Shown here: positions 1 through 12,916 of the stretch, piece after piece
Numbering within the stretch: the stretch's first letter is position 1
How the letters are laid out: every line of letters begins with the position of its first letter
Origin: Adineta ricciae
Lineage: Eukaryota > Rotifera > Eurotatoria > Adinetida > Adinetidae
Length of the DNA stretch: 64,000 bases
Direction of reading: 5' to 3'
NCBI GenBank assembly: GCA_905250025.1
Contig: CAJNOJ010000032.1
Coordinates: 171,501-235,500 of the forward strand
The notes under the pieces: generated by a model
Databases searched by the model: none
What the model was told of the DNA's origin: nothing
What the model saw: the letters and a program-made list of their open reading frames with translations, nothing else
Position numbers and translations under genes: made by a program

Positions 1-986
1 CAGAAATGTTGTTATAAGCTTTTTTTTATTGTAATGGAAAACATACCTTTCTTTTGATGACAATACAGTTCATTCAAATCTATTAAAAATCTCTTCAGTG
101 ATACAGAAGGAGAAAATCATTTACAATACTTCGTAGTAAATTTGAAGAGAATCATACGTCTCTGTCTTCCTGCTTCATTCCGGACCGACAAAACACAATA
201 AATGTGAATGGGTTGTTATATGAACACAACGAACACTTCCCCAAATGTGATTTCAACTCTATCCTCCAGTGACATCTGTCCTATCACATGCTTGTATTTA
301 TATTTTACAAATATTTTGTTGACAGAGTTGTTTCCTGTTTCTCATTCTTCACATTTTTCTCAAATGATAAAATGAGTTGTTTAGTAATCCATAAACATCA
401 TCATCCTACTTTCATACTTTCGATTTTTATCTGGGAGAAAAAGCCTTTGGCATCGACTTTCTTTTTCGATAATAAACAATCATATATCACTTACGTTTTT
501 ATTGATGAAATCAAACTCACTTTGTAACTGTATGCTTTTCTTCGTTTGTCGTTTTCAGCTTCTCGGCACTTTATGCAAATATACGATGCAAAACACTCTG
601 TTCTCTACAGGAATATTCAACAATTAGTAAGTATCTTGCTTGACATATGTATTAATGGTTTACGATTAAAAGAAAAAAACTTTCTCTCTCAAGTGTTTTT
701 ACAAACTACTTAGAAAAACGATAAAGGAATAGTGTGTCAATGAGCAACCTTGATAAATATCAACAATTGAGAAGAGAAAACGTACAGTCAGTGATTAGAA
801 CACCACTTTTAGCACTTCGATTTCAAGTGATTGAATAGAAAATCGTTTTTAATATTTCACCGACATGAGATGGAAAGGAACTGATTGTATCGCTAGAACT
901 CGAACCGGAAGCTGAATTTAATCAAATCTTTTTGCTCTATAATCGATTTTATTTAGTTTACAATACAAATATTCGTGTAACGAATA
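1..986. other. Left-edge non-coding stretch
   Basis: I see no convincing coding region here. A short segment around 560-628 is bounded by a possible acceptor (ttttcag near 559) and a possible donor (gtaagtatc near 629), so it may be a 5' untranslated exon of the transporter gene that starts at 987. That is inference from splice-like signals only. The rest is AT-rich sequence with stops in all frames. Confidence 0.3.
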
Positions 987-2395
987 ATGAACAACGAAAC
1001 ACGTAAAAGAATGTCTTTTCTTGAACATTCGCTAAATCAAAAACTTGCAGTGTCGACAGCGATCCATCCGCAACAGAATACAAACGAGCCGAGAAATATG
1101 AATCAATTTGTTACAGGAGTTTGTTTAGCCTTGGCATCAAGTTTGTTCATTGGAACGAGTTTTATACTGAAAAAGAAAGGCTTGCTCAAGTTAACCGGTT
1201 ACAATGGTGCAATTCGTGCAGGTTTCTATCCGTTGATTGACTTTTACATGGAAATTTAACGATTTTGGTTGTTTTCGATAAAGGCTCAGGTGGTTTTGGA
1301 TATTTACGTGAAATTCAATGGTGGACCGGTTTGGTAACGATGGGTCTTGGTGAAATTTGTAATTTTACTGCCTATGGATTTGCTCCTGCATCTGTTGTGA
1401 CGCCTCTCGGAGCACTTTCTGTTCTAGTCAGGTACGATACTCATTTTTCGTTGAAATTTTATTCGAAAGTTTCTGATTTCTCTAGTGCTCTCTTAGCAGT
1501 ACGATTCTTGGGTGAAAAATTGAATATATTTGGTAAAATTGGTTGCCTTCTAACTGTATCCGGATCGATTATTATAATCATTCATGCACCTAAAGATAGT
1601 GACGTGAATTCTCTACGCGAGTTCGCATACAAAATCAACACACAAGGTACGAATCTCCGACAAATTCCGTTCGAAAACTCGTTTTTCTTTCTTTCTAGAG
1701 TTCGTTCTATTTTCATTGTTCACTTGTCTTTCGATTGTTTTTCTGATCATTCACTACGTTCCTCGGTTAGGCTCAAAACATGTTCATATCTATATTTTAA
1801 TCTGCTCTCTTCTGGGTGCGTTTACTGTAACAGCTTGTAAAGGATTAGGAATTGGTTTAAGAGAATTCATTCACCATGAAGAGACCTATTCGAAAGGATT
1901 AACATTTTCCTGTGCAATAGTGATTATTTTTTGTATACTCGTTCAAATGATCTATTTGAATCGAGCGTTGGATTTATTTCCAACACCCATTGTAACTACT
2001 GTGTATTATGTTCTGTTTACAACTTGTGTGTTAATAACATCAGGAATACTTTTTCGTGAATGGAAGCAACTAACACTCGTCGATATATTCGCATGTTTAG
2101 TGGGATTTTGTATAACAACATGTGGATTGATATTGATTAATTATTTAAAAAACAATTCTCATATAGGTAAGAGTGTTTCGAAGTTCAAGAGATGAATCAG
2201 TTCATTTTTGATCTAGGTGATTCTCATTATTCGTATTCTCCATCCACGGAAAAACAACAGCAACAGAGTTATATTGCGAATCGATCTTATGCGGATCTGT
2301 TAATTGATGATGAACATTTATCATCAATGTCGAATTGTCTCAACGAACAACGTCAACCAATATTATTGATTGATGAACGTGATCTTAATTCTTAG
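987..2395 (+). CDS. NIPA: NIPA-type magnesium transporter (DUF803)
   Basis: Exons 987-1221, 1284-1431, 1486-1646, 1699-2166 and 2217-2395 join in phase to a 396-residue multi-pass membrane protein. NIPA proteins are Mg2+ transporters of the plasma membrane and endosomes with about nine membrane helices. Family hallmarks visible here are FIGTSFILKKKGLL near the N terminus, WWTGLVTMGLGEICNFTAYGF, APASVVTPLGALSVLVS, GEKLNIFGKIGCLL, HAPK, KGLGIG, and LNRALDLFPTPIVTTVYYV followed by FREW. The glutamine-rich cytoplasmic tail is not conserved and ends in an Asp/Leu-rich stretch. All four introns are short (50-63 bases) and GT-AG. The ATG at 987 gives about 40 residues ahead of the first helix; a second in-frame ATG at 1098 (MNQFVTG) is a plausible alternative start. 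I cannot say which of the vertebrate NIPA1-4 it is closest to. Confidence 0.93.
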
Positions 2396-5300
2396 TAGCC
2401 TTTCTTTCTTTCGATTCTTACATAACTGTGCTTTTTAACAGTGAATCTTGTTTTTTTGTTGTTGTGATGCTACAGTATCTTGGACTTTGTTATGTTATAT
2501 AAGCACATCTGTATATGCGCGTGTATTCGATGATTGCAATGATGACAAATGACCTTTATTTTTCTTGTAGAAGTACGATTGTCTTCGCCTGTAAGAAGTT
2601 TAATCGTATGCATATTGTCTCTGATGCAAATCGAATCTAAATCTCATTTTTTTTCCTTCTCCTTCGGATGTTTTTGTTGTTGTTCTTGCAATGAATATAT
2701 AGATGTGTATTCGATGTCTGATGTGGCTTTTTTTTGTGATTAATATCATTGTATTTATATATGATTTCTACAGGGAATGAAAAGGAGTTGGCTTTTTTTG
2801 GTTTGATTTTTCATGTCTATCTTGTCATCGGGGATTTCGAATTTGGTTTTTCTTGCATAAGAAGAGCAAATGATCGATGAGGTCGGTAAGTTGTAAGGGA
2901 GAAGGCAAACGAAGAGGATTCGTTGTGCTTGAAAGTGAAAAACGATTAAAAAAAGATGAGGCGACTTAATGTATAGAGAAGTCTAATCGAAGAATGATTC
3001 GAATATGTAGGCGAACGCATATTTGACCCTCTATGAGTCGTGTAATGGTGCACGTATGGCATCTCGATAACCATTACATCATTCTTTCTATGTTTCTCCG
3101 TAGGTCATAAATAGCAGCAGTTGCCGCCCCATGACCAATCGATTGGATGGCCACGAGTAATACACGTTGAACTTTCAACAGCACAGCGGCCATGTTTCTT
3201 GTTTCTAAATAATGAATGTCGATTCTTTTGCCGACATTACATCTAATTAGAAGATATACATTGGATGCACGTGGTACTCATCTTTCTAATCTCAATCCTG
3301 CTCATCTCTTTAGAAAAACATTAGCGTAACGAGAATAAGGCAAAGGCAAAAGAATGTCATTGCCAAATTATTTCTGGACTCAACAAAAGAACTCCAGCAT
3401 GAAGGTTAACACAATACGACTTTTCTAGTCAGAGACGTAAAGATACGGAAGGAAACAAGGTCAGGAACTACTACCACCTTCGGCAAATAGAGAAGCAGGT
3501 GGAGGTTATGTTGATGCGAGTTACATAAGAGAATCATGCTGATAATTGTTCGACAAAAGAAAATGATCCATGTCGATCATTCATCACAAATATTATTATC
3601 TTTTCCGATACAAACCAACCTTCGCGTCCTTGACGAGCATATTCTGCATAGGTTTCTGTTCTTTCTCTTCATGCTATCGTATGAATCCAATTTTATCATA
3701 AATTACCGCAATAAAAAAAAACGGTTTGTTATAAAAGAGAAAAGAGAGGGAAAGAACAGTGTTCGACGAATGATTATAGCCATATAATGACTGTGTGAAG
3801 TTCAAGATATAGTGAAGTTGCGAGACATTGGTTAATTGAAAAAATAGAATTGTTCGTTTCTTAATTTTTTCTTCACATTAGATCTTGCTAGTCTCAATCG
3901 TCTTCATTCTTCTTCGCTGTCAACTTGTCAGTTAATCATGCTCTTGTCAAGGCCTTGTCCTTGAAACAACATCAACAAGAACAGCGAAAAGCTTCGACTC
4001 AATGTTTTCTGATTTCTTCATTCTACGTTGCTTTGGCGTTCAGAGCCTAGGAACCCTTTTGTTTCTCACTGAATGAATATGAGACAGTCAAACATTGACA
4101 CGTTGTCAACAGCGTGTTGAGAATAGTCCCGTTTGCTTGATTAGCTTCACAATATTTTCTTTACTAATATCGAATAATAGTCTCCACCCTACTGTTCAAA
4201 TATTCACTTCACCAAACTGCATTAATCACAAGAGAGAAAAACTCGAAGTAAACGAAGAAAAACATCTTGATCTTCTCGTTCTTTCTTCCCTTTTTTTCCC
4301 TTGCTGCTCGAAAGTTGATCATATTTGATATTGTTCGGGTAAAAGAAAGTTCGATGTTTTTTTTTCTCATCACCGTACAAAGAGAAGATTAATTGATCCT
4401 TGTTCTTCTCACTAGCGTTCTCTCTTTTTTTTCTAACACATCGCCTACACAAAGTCTGTTAGAACCGACAAGTATCAGATATATAAAGACGTAGGTGTTT
4501 ATCGACCGAGCAAACGAAATCGATTCAGACATGAAGTGATGCAATAAGAGAGTAGATTGGATATTCGTTTTCAACCGATTTTACTATCGAAACCTCTTCT
4601 GATGATACTAATAGTCGAGAAGAATTCTTTTCTTTCACTCCATATAATCGTTTCTTTTTTGTTGAACACGTCCGCAGCTTTTTTTTTTATTGAAAGAATC
4701 GAGTATGTAATTGATATCTTACACATTGACAATATCGAAGAAAACAAATCAGTTTATGCTGTGTCTTTATACCCATTTAGGAGTTCGTTTCTTTTTTTCT
4801 CACCAACGTCGCAACGCACAGAATAATGAACAGTCCGTTTTATAGAGAAAGAAGAAAAATGACATTGTCTTTGTGAAAGTAAATAGCATGTACAGATGAG
4901 CAAGAGATTATGATATTTGATCGACTACTCGGTGAACGTCGGCAGATGCTTTGCACATGAGTTCGTTGTTTAATGGAATCGTTCGATGTTTTAATAGAGA
5001 ATAAGTTTGTTAATGTCACCCGAGTGAATGTCTATTAACAAGTACATGTCGAGTTGGTTAAAGATAGTTTCTTATTGCTTCATTGTCTCTGAAAAATGTT
5101 GATGAGACATTTGGAAACTGAAGAAATGCTTTGCAGGTAAGTTTGCTGAATGTTGTCCTTGACCGCGACATCGATTCGATGTTTTTTGATGGAGATCGAT
5201 GTCTTCCTTCTCTTTATTTCTCTGTCGGCAAATAAAACGTTAGCAACATCTCATCTCTCATCTATATTTTGTATTCGAAAGCTATTAGGTAATTTGTACC

Positions 5301-6395
5301 CCGCGATTATCGAGTTACTTGCTTCTTTGACCGCATTTCTCTTCTCATTTGCTGTCAATAATCTCTATCAAAGATTAATTAGGAACTGTTTGCATTGAGA
5401 ACGATTTGAACGTGCAATGAACGATGAAGAACTGATTTGCTTCTTGTTCTTCTTGCCGTTTTCTGTCGATCAATGAGAGAAAGATCGATTTGCAAATCGT
5501 AACAGCTCTTTTCCGTCTAGATTATACTCAGGCGTGCTTCGATCAAGAATGAACTCTTTTGCACTATCTTGGAAATTCAATCCAGACATAGCAGTCGATC
5601 TATCCGGAAAGAGAGACTCGTTTTCTCCTGTCTCTCTCCCTTTTGATAGAAAATAACAAAAAAGAAAAGAGAAAATGACTATTTTATCATCATTGAGTTT
5701 GATCTAAACAAGCGTCTAGAGTCAATGTCATTGAAGTCATTTGCCGGAACTGGCCTCTTCGACTTTCTTCGGATAGTACGCGCATTTTGTTCTTTTTTCC
5801 TAACAAGTGCCTCGCTTCTGTTTCGACATTTGAGGTTAACATGAGGAAATATTTACAGTCGATGACATGAATTGTTATCTTTGTTCTTTTTTTATACATT
5901 TTTTTCGAACAAATTTTCGAATGCTTTTATGCCAAGAATGCACTTGACAGATGTGTGTGATGAATAAAATGTTAAGAAAAGAAAAATACTTCTGTTAAAA
6001 AAGAGGGGAAGAGGAAAAGGGCTTTTTTCGAAATAGAAAAAAAAAACGGATGGATAAAATTACTCGTGTTGTTCAAGGAGTTTAGTTTAGTTTTCTTCGA
6101 ACAGCGATTGATCGCGTCGAATTTCGGTAAGAGAAACTGAACCATCGTTCTGGCATCATATTTTGTCAGAACACAGCTTGTGTCGTTCGTTTCAATTCGA
6201 GCGAAACCTTGAGAGACCTTTTTTCTTATTTATTTATATCTAATGACATGTCAAATGCTGTTGTTGAATATAACAGGTCTTTAGACTTTGTTGCCTTCCA
6301 TCTCGTCGTCTCCATGTCTCCCCAGAGTCTGTCTGTACTGCCATTGATAGTCTCTAAAAAAATTATGACACGTACGCGTTTATAACGAAGAGACA

Positions 6396-6420
6396 TCGAG
6401 AGAGAGAGAGGGGGGAAGGA
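6396..6420. repeat. GA-rich microsatellite
   Basis: A short run of GA dinucleotides passes into a G-rich tract. It lies in the gene-poor 2.4-10.5 kb stretch, shortly ahead of a locally GC-richer patch. Confidence 0.6.
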
Positions 6421-9065
6421 AAGAGGCTAACTGCTGCCACCGTCTTACATTCGTATAATGATTTCCTTGCTTGCTTTCTCCCTCTCTGCTCTCCAAGGTC
6501 GCTGTTCGTCGAGGCGCGCTTAAAGCTCATTCTGCGCATACTCACTCGTTGTACTTGTCCTTCCTCTGTCTCTGTATATTTATACTCGAATATCGTGAAG
6601 AGTAAGTCATTTCACAATTGTTGATGTGTTCAGAGAATACTAGTGCAATGTTGTTTTAACATCCATGCGTAGTGTTTCACTGTTTATGTCAGATGAGTAA
6701 AAGAAACAAAGTGAAGAATAGAAAAAATAACCAAGCGAAGAGAAACTAATTGTATTAATCCCGAAGATTATATGTGTTGTCACAAGATCCTTGCATCCCC
6801 TTTCTCTTTTGACTTGATGTTCACATGCTGTCAGTAATTGTCATCGTTGCCCTTCGATCATTATAGAAGGTGAAGGTCTTTTCTACCTTCTTTTGTATGA
6901 TAATAAATATGAAACAAATGATGCGTATGTTCTAAATTGCAGTTAGAAAGATAAATGTTCACAGAGAAGTTTATTTATGCTCATAGGAAGCAAATTGATC
7001 AGATAAAGAAAGATGCGTTTGAACTAAACTTATTTATCAATAGATACTCGAAATAAATGAGAGAAAGACACATCTTAGTTCTAATTGCATCATGATGAAG
7101 TTTTTCGCGCCTCGTTAATTGTCGTTGAAAAAAAAAGAAGGAGCAAAATTTGATTTCCGTTTGCATCATCGCGAAAAGGGAAAACCGCACGCTCGATAAC
7201 GCGCCATTCCATTCCCCTCAATGAGTTTTTATCTCGCATGTTCTCATCGTGATATGTACATCGATATGATGAATGTACCGGGAATCGACGGAACACGAAA
7301 ATGCTATTGTTCCTATTAGATAAGCATATGATGAGGTGAAGAATTATTCTTCTACATAATCATCATGTTTCAACGAGTCTCATCATTTATTATATATACA
7401 TTTTGTTCAGTAAATCCCTCGATAGCCATCTACATGAGATCAGAATAAAAAAAAAAGGAAGAAGAATAGACAATTCTTTCATTATATCGGTCGATGTGTG
7501 TACGTATAGATCAGCGAAGTATTTCCTCGTAATTGAACTTGCAATACTCTCATCACAATACCCTTGAGATGAGTCTATATGTTGAATGTGTCGTAAAATT
7601 GACGATGAGAAGAAGAAAACGACACAAACGTTGCGATAACGAGATCTTCTTACGTTATCTCTGATCTGAAGATCTTTTAGTTATTGTGTAATATGCGTTT
7701 GAGCAAGTCAGCGAAAGTTTTAACTTCGAGTTCGGTGCCTGTCTAGTAGACTAATAGTCAATGTACGCAATCGACTTCTCTTTCGCACACTATCCAGTCT
7801 ACATATTTGCTTTGAAGCATCGAGATAAGAGATGACAGACTCCGTTAAAAAATAGAGACTGACAACAGTCAGTATTTGCTCAAAGACATCGAGTATTCAT
7901 TGAAGGTGAATGGATCATCGCTCTCTATCATCAGCAATCGATTTGATAATACGATCGCATCTGGTAATACATGTCTAGGAAAGGTCATTTACTTTCTACT
8001 TTGGATGCCTTTTGTTTTTCATCGTTATTTGACTTCTGACGGTTTTATTGATGATAAAACAAGATGAAAGATAGATTCGATTCTTTCTCATTTTTTTAGA
8101 CACAACTGATAAGCCAAGACATTGTTAATATGTTTATGTATATGAAATATTGACACGTCTCATTTTTTTCTCTTCTTCAAGATATACGCAGAGGGTAAAG
8201 TTCTGAAGTATGAAGATACAGCTGACGGACGTTCTTCTTCTTTTCTCTTTGTCATCCCTTTTTATATTGCTCTCTTCGCGTTCTTTTTTTATGATTAGAG
8301 CTATGAGAACACTTATAATTTTATACGCAGACGACAAGCACATATTTTTGAAGGTTTTTCTTTTCTTTCTCGCCAGCCGTTTTTGCTCCAATTAAGATGG
8401 GGCGAACAAAGGTAACGATCGCCATCAGTGATATTAAATGTATGCAGGTATTTATTGACGACAGGTGTCATACATAATCATCGTAAAAAAGCAGAAACAG
8501 GAGACTTGTTTTGATCAAAACGAGAATGATGACAGGCACGCGAAAATGGAAAACCTATGTGGTGGTTAAAAAAAAAGGAAAGATAAACGGCATTGATAAG
8601 TCATTGTGCAGATGATTTAACCTCGAGACAACGTCATCGCAAGGTTTCTTTCTTTTCTTCGCAGTTAACAATAAGGCAGACAAATGCGAAAATTAGACAG
8701 TGGCAAAGAGATCATCAAGGAACTTAGATCAACTATCATTCGACAACTTGATAGTTGTTGTAGAAGGGAAAATGATCTATGTTTTCATCGCGGCTGTCTT
8801 ATTTTGACTATTAAAGATAGATATCTGCTTTGAGTCTAGATTGCGGTTTGTATATTTTCTCTTGTTTTTATTCAGATGTTTCAAAGCGTCTTCCTTTCCC
8901 TTTCCTCACTTGTCGAGATGAGAAGGTTGTCTGATGTCCAGACAAGAATAACGTAAGCATTAGGAGAAAGAAAAGAAGCAACACTTCGAGACAAAAATGT
9001 AGCATTAGTATTAGTTTTTTTTTGACGTATATAACGGGTGGTAAGGGGTAAAAAGTTGAGAAGAA

Positions 9066-9092
9066 AGAACAAGAGAGAGAGAGAGAGTAGAG
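9066..9092. repeat. GA microsatellite
   Basis: About ten GA dinucleotide units with minor interruptions. No associated gene is recognised. Confidence 0.65.
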
Positions 9093-9178
9093 AAAAAAAA
9101 GAAGAAAAAATGGTTCTCTTTCTATTAGTCTCTTTTTCCTCTCTTCGCTTATATTTGTTGGTTTGTAACCGCAATAAA

Positions 9179-9275
9179 CTACCACCGCCACCACCACCAC
9201 CATCATCACTACTCTAAGTACGATCGTAACCACCATCAGCGAGAGAACGGCGGCAGCAGCGACGACGGCAGCACC
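9179..9275. repeat. CCA/CAG-type trinucleotide patch
   Basis: Imperfect runs of CCA, CAT, CAG and GAC triplets. They create long but compositionally biased open frames on both strands, which I do not regard as genes. Confidence 0.6.
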
Positions 9276-10527
9276 TAGCGCATTTTTTTCTTCTTCCTTT
9301 CTATGCATCCATTATGTAAAATACGTCTCTCCTCACATTCACATATTCGTGTTAGCAGTCGAAGAAAAAAAAAAGAAAAGAGAATGGAAGAAACGCGAAG
9401 AGAGTATCTACCAACTTTCCCCATTGCTACTGACGGCAAAGTTTTTGTTTACAATACCCGACGACAGCGACGAGTCGGGAAGGGAAACAAGTTTTTTCTT
9501 CTTTTTGCTGCTCTTTGCCTTTCAATTTTCAATTTTCTTTTCTTTACCTGTCCCATTTACCTACGTCATCGCTCATCTTCATCACCACTACCATTGATAC
9601 GTAAAGGTGCGCTGATTGTTTCAACATATATTAGAAGGACAAGTATACCACTTATACTTTCACTATTTTAGCTGCTTACTTTTTCTCTCTTGTTCTTTCT
9701 CTCTGTCTCTCATCATTTAATCACCGTGATCGACAATCTCTTCAAACGTTTTACTCCAGTAAATGTATGTTTTGTCTTTCAAATGTTGCCCATTCTTGCA
9801 GTCTGCTTTGAGCGTATGTTTCTTCTAACTGTGTCGATGTCGTGTTGACTAAGAACAATAATCGAGTCGTAATCAATACGCCGAAATATGACTAATCTCG
9901 ACGAGGCGAGAAATGAGCAATAGAAGATGCAACGACTGATTATTGATCGATGCTTCTTGAAGTGTTAGAGAGAAGAAGCAGAAGAAGAAGGAAAAGGAGA
10001 TACGAAGTGAAACAGAGAGAGAAATATTGCTCAGAATACTCGCACACACATATATACACGCATACAGAAATTTATTCTTATATTTTCCAGACACATAAAT
10101 CTGAAGATCATTGCATCATCATCATCCTCATAAGATATCTCGATTCATACGCATATGTAGCTACTGAAAAACAAGCTTTATTGGTTTTTTTTCAATAGCT
10201 CGTCTGTCGCCGTTGGTTTTTCTTTCTTTTCTTTATATCAAGTAATGATTATTATTCATTTAACCAATAAACGGATGTTTTCGTCCGATTAGCAATTGTT
10301 TTTTTTGTTATTCATCTTTCGATGATTATTTTCTCTAGATTTTGTTTATCACTCGGTCCAAAGATCGATATTTATAGTCTATTCTATTAGTTCAATTCAC
10401 ATATTTGTGCAGATAGCTGTCACCTATAGTCAACATTTCTTCACACTAGGTACGAAACAGTCTCCCCATAGTTATTTTATCTATTTTTGATATTCCGCAA
10501 CCCTTGGATTCAAAGAACAACAAACAA

Positions 10528-12916
10528 ATGTTGCGCACAGTGTTACTGTCCTTAGTCTTATTGATATCCTTAACATCGTCAACGTCGATTATTCGACGAA
10601 AACTTTCTCGCCGACAAGCCGACTCGCCCTATTGTCATGCGATTGATGGTTTTGATTGTAAATGTTCGTTTTATCGTGTAACATGTACTATTGATCGTGC
10701 ATTCAATCTCCCACTGACAATATCCGACGCGGAGAAACACAAATATCAAACTGTGGAATTAGTTATATCTGCCGCACAAAACATTCAAGTTGATGATCAG
10801 TCATTTGCACCAGTTAAAGAATTATACAAAGAAGACGCCGATAACGTCGAATTCCGTTTGAAATTCGAAGGATACACTGACCTTCGTATTAGTTCACCAG
10901 GATTTTTGAATCGCGTTTTTCCCGATAGTTTACCATCGAATGCGAGAAAACATGTCGTAAGTTGAATCATGTTTTTTCATTGAAACCTTACAAGTACCTT
11001 GTTGGTCGTTTAGGCTCTACAAATTTATAACTCGGAAGTTCCACCCCATGATGATCCGCATCTCTTCCAAAACTTACAAGCTGATTCTTTAGAATTGTAC
11101 GCATTATATCCATTTCATGGTACCTTTCAACAAATGTTCGATGGTGCAAATATCAAATTCTTACATTTGAGCGGCGGTGATATCCGTTCGGATCCCAGCC
11201 AGAGCTTCACCGGTAATATTCAGCGTTTGGAATTAGCGAAACAAGCAGATAAATTAAGCGTACAAAACTTTCCTGCCTACCCCGCACATGAAATGATAAT
11301 CAATGCCTATTATATTAGCGAATTCAACAACGAACATCCACCCAACTACGATAATCTAGGCGAATTACGTGTTCATACACGAGAAGAAATTCCGGCGCAT
11401 GCTTTCCGACAATACCCGAACATTCATACATTGTCAGTCACAAGTGAAAAAGGTATCAATCCACATGCTTTCGACGGTTTGGATCGTTTGGAAAAGTTGG
11501 TCATCAAAGACAAAGTCGGCACGGATGTTGTTGACAATTTACCCAATGTCAAAGAATTCGAAGGCGACATTGGAAAATTAGATAGTAATGTACAATGTAA
11601 ATTACTCGAAAAATTAGCTAATGGACAAGTTGCTGTTCAAGGTAACATTTTCTCTTGTTATTGTTTTGATGCTGATTACATTTGACTTTGTTATTGCAGC
11701 TATTCCAAATGGAAATGAATGTACATGTACATCTGCGTATTTGGATGCAGCTGCCGGTCGTATGCCATGTAGTGCACAAGATTGTGAACATTCTTCATGT
11801 GCTGCTATTAAGAATAATTACGATGCAGCAACAGGTCAATTCACACCTCCACCACCCATTCAACGAGCTGATGGTTCCGATGCGTTACGTCCACGTGCAA
11901 CACGAGTGTATACAGCACCATTTCAAATTTCTTCACAGGATCAAGAAAAATTACGTTCCGGTATTCCTACAACACCTGCACCAAAACCGGACGAAGACGA
12001 TCAACAACAACCAGACCGAGATGGTACTGGCCAACGCGATCCGAATGAACCACAAGGTAAGCCGCTGTTATTCTTCTAGTAGATTAAAGCTATCTCAGCT
12101 GTAGAAATCGAAAGTAATTAGAATGACAAAGCAAATAAACATAGATGTTTGTCTTTTTTCCTCTAACGATTCATGACACTTATCCTTCATGGTCTAGTTC
12201 GTCTTCAAATCTTCTTGATTATGTGAATAAACATAGGAATCCGAAATTTAGACCCTTATGATCAATATCCACCAGATGTAGGCATTGTTGGATATAAAGA
12301 AACAACGACAGATTATAATTCACACCAAGCGTATCCCTGGTATGAATCACATGATAATAACGATGAATCGCCACCGAAAAACTCTGAGTTTGATTATGGG
12401 AATGCTCCGGACGAGACAACAACTACAACCGAGATATATGATTCATTTGTCAATGGTATAAAAGCTCTCGAATGATGACATATGCAATACTTTAAGCTTT
12501 CACCACTTGTTCATGAAAATGACCTGAATATCGATTATACGACTGCTATGTTTTTATTGATGATTCGCTCTGAACTCCTGAAAAACTTTTTGTTCCATAG
12601 CGCAGAAGTGTAATCATTTGTCTGTTTAGATCAACGTGGCGAATCTGATTCATCAACCGCTTCAAATGGCGACGAAGGTCAAGGAGATGGCGGTGATACC
12701 TCAGGTATCGAAGGAGGCTCACAAAATGGAACCGATGCCAGTGCACCAGGCAAACGAAAGATGAATTGGTTACCAATCATCATTATTATTGCAGCGATTG
12801 TTGCCCTTCTTCTTATCGGTCTACTCTTCTTACTTCTCCATCGACGACGTTCAAATCCAAGTTATAATCGAGCAGCGACCAGCGAGCAAAAACAGGACAC
12901 AGGAGCCCGGGCATAA
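10528..12916 (+). CDS. Secreted/type I membrane protein, leucine-rich-repeat-like ectodomain
   Basis: Exons 10528-10956, 11014-11641, 11700-12056, 12237-12455 and 12630-12916 join to 639 residues. The ATG at 10528 starts a classic signal peptide (MLRTVLLSLVLLISL); a longer in-frame start lacks an ATG. A CHAIDGFDCKC cysteine cap follows, then a region of degenerate leucine-rich-like strands (for example IKFLHLSGGDI, LGELRVHTREEIPAHAF, IHTLSVTSEKGINPHAF). Next comes a cysteine cluster (CTCTSAYLDAAAG, CSAQDCEHSSC), a Pro/Asp/Thr/Gln-rich low-complexity stalk, one membrane helix (WLPIIIIIAAIVALLLIGLL), and a short basic tail. The domain order suggests a cell-surface recognition or adhesion protein, but I recognise no named orthologue. 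Introns range from 57 to 180 bases. The fold call is inference from the repeat spacing. Confidence 0.85.

Larger units (their letters stand above)
2396..10527. other. 8-kb stretch with no recognisable gene
   Basis: I found no ORF or chain of exons with family resemblance on either strand. What is visible is polypurine/polypyrimidine-rich AT-rich sequence, GA microsatellites (about 6398 and 9071), a CCA/CAG-rich trinucleotide patch (9179-9275), and scattered donor-like sites such as gtaagttt at 5137. It could hold long introns, untranslated exons, non-coding RNA or regulatory DNA. It is unusually long compared with the spacing elsewhere in this window. Confidence 0.5.

Noticed and set aside
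288-527. 79-codon plus-strand frame near the left edge
   Set aside because: Phe/Ser/Tyr-rich from AT-rich DNA, starts without convincing context and matches nothing.
3090-3200. GC-richer segment with a 39-codon minus-strand frame and several GCAGCAG/GCCGCC words
   Set aside because: Too short to support a gene; considered as a small exon or hairpin RNA but no complementary arm or splice partner was found.
8868-9308. 146-codon minus-strand open frame with long Val/Ala and Leu/Phe runs
   Set aside because: The sequence is driven by trinucleotide and pyrimidine tracts; several overlapping frames are open in the same place and none has domain or splice support.
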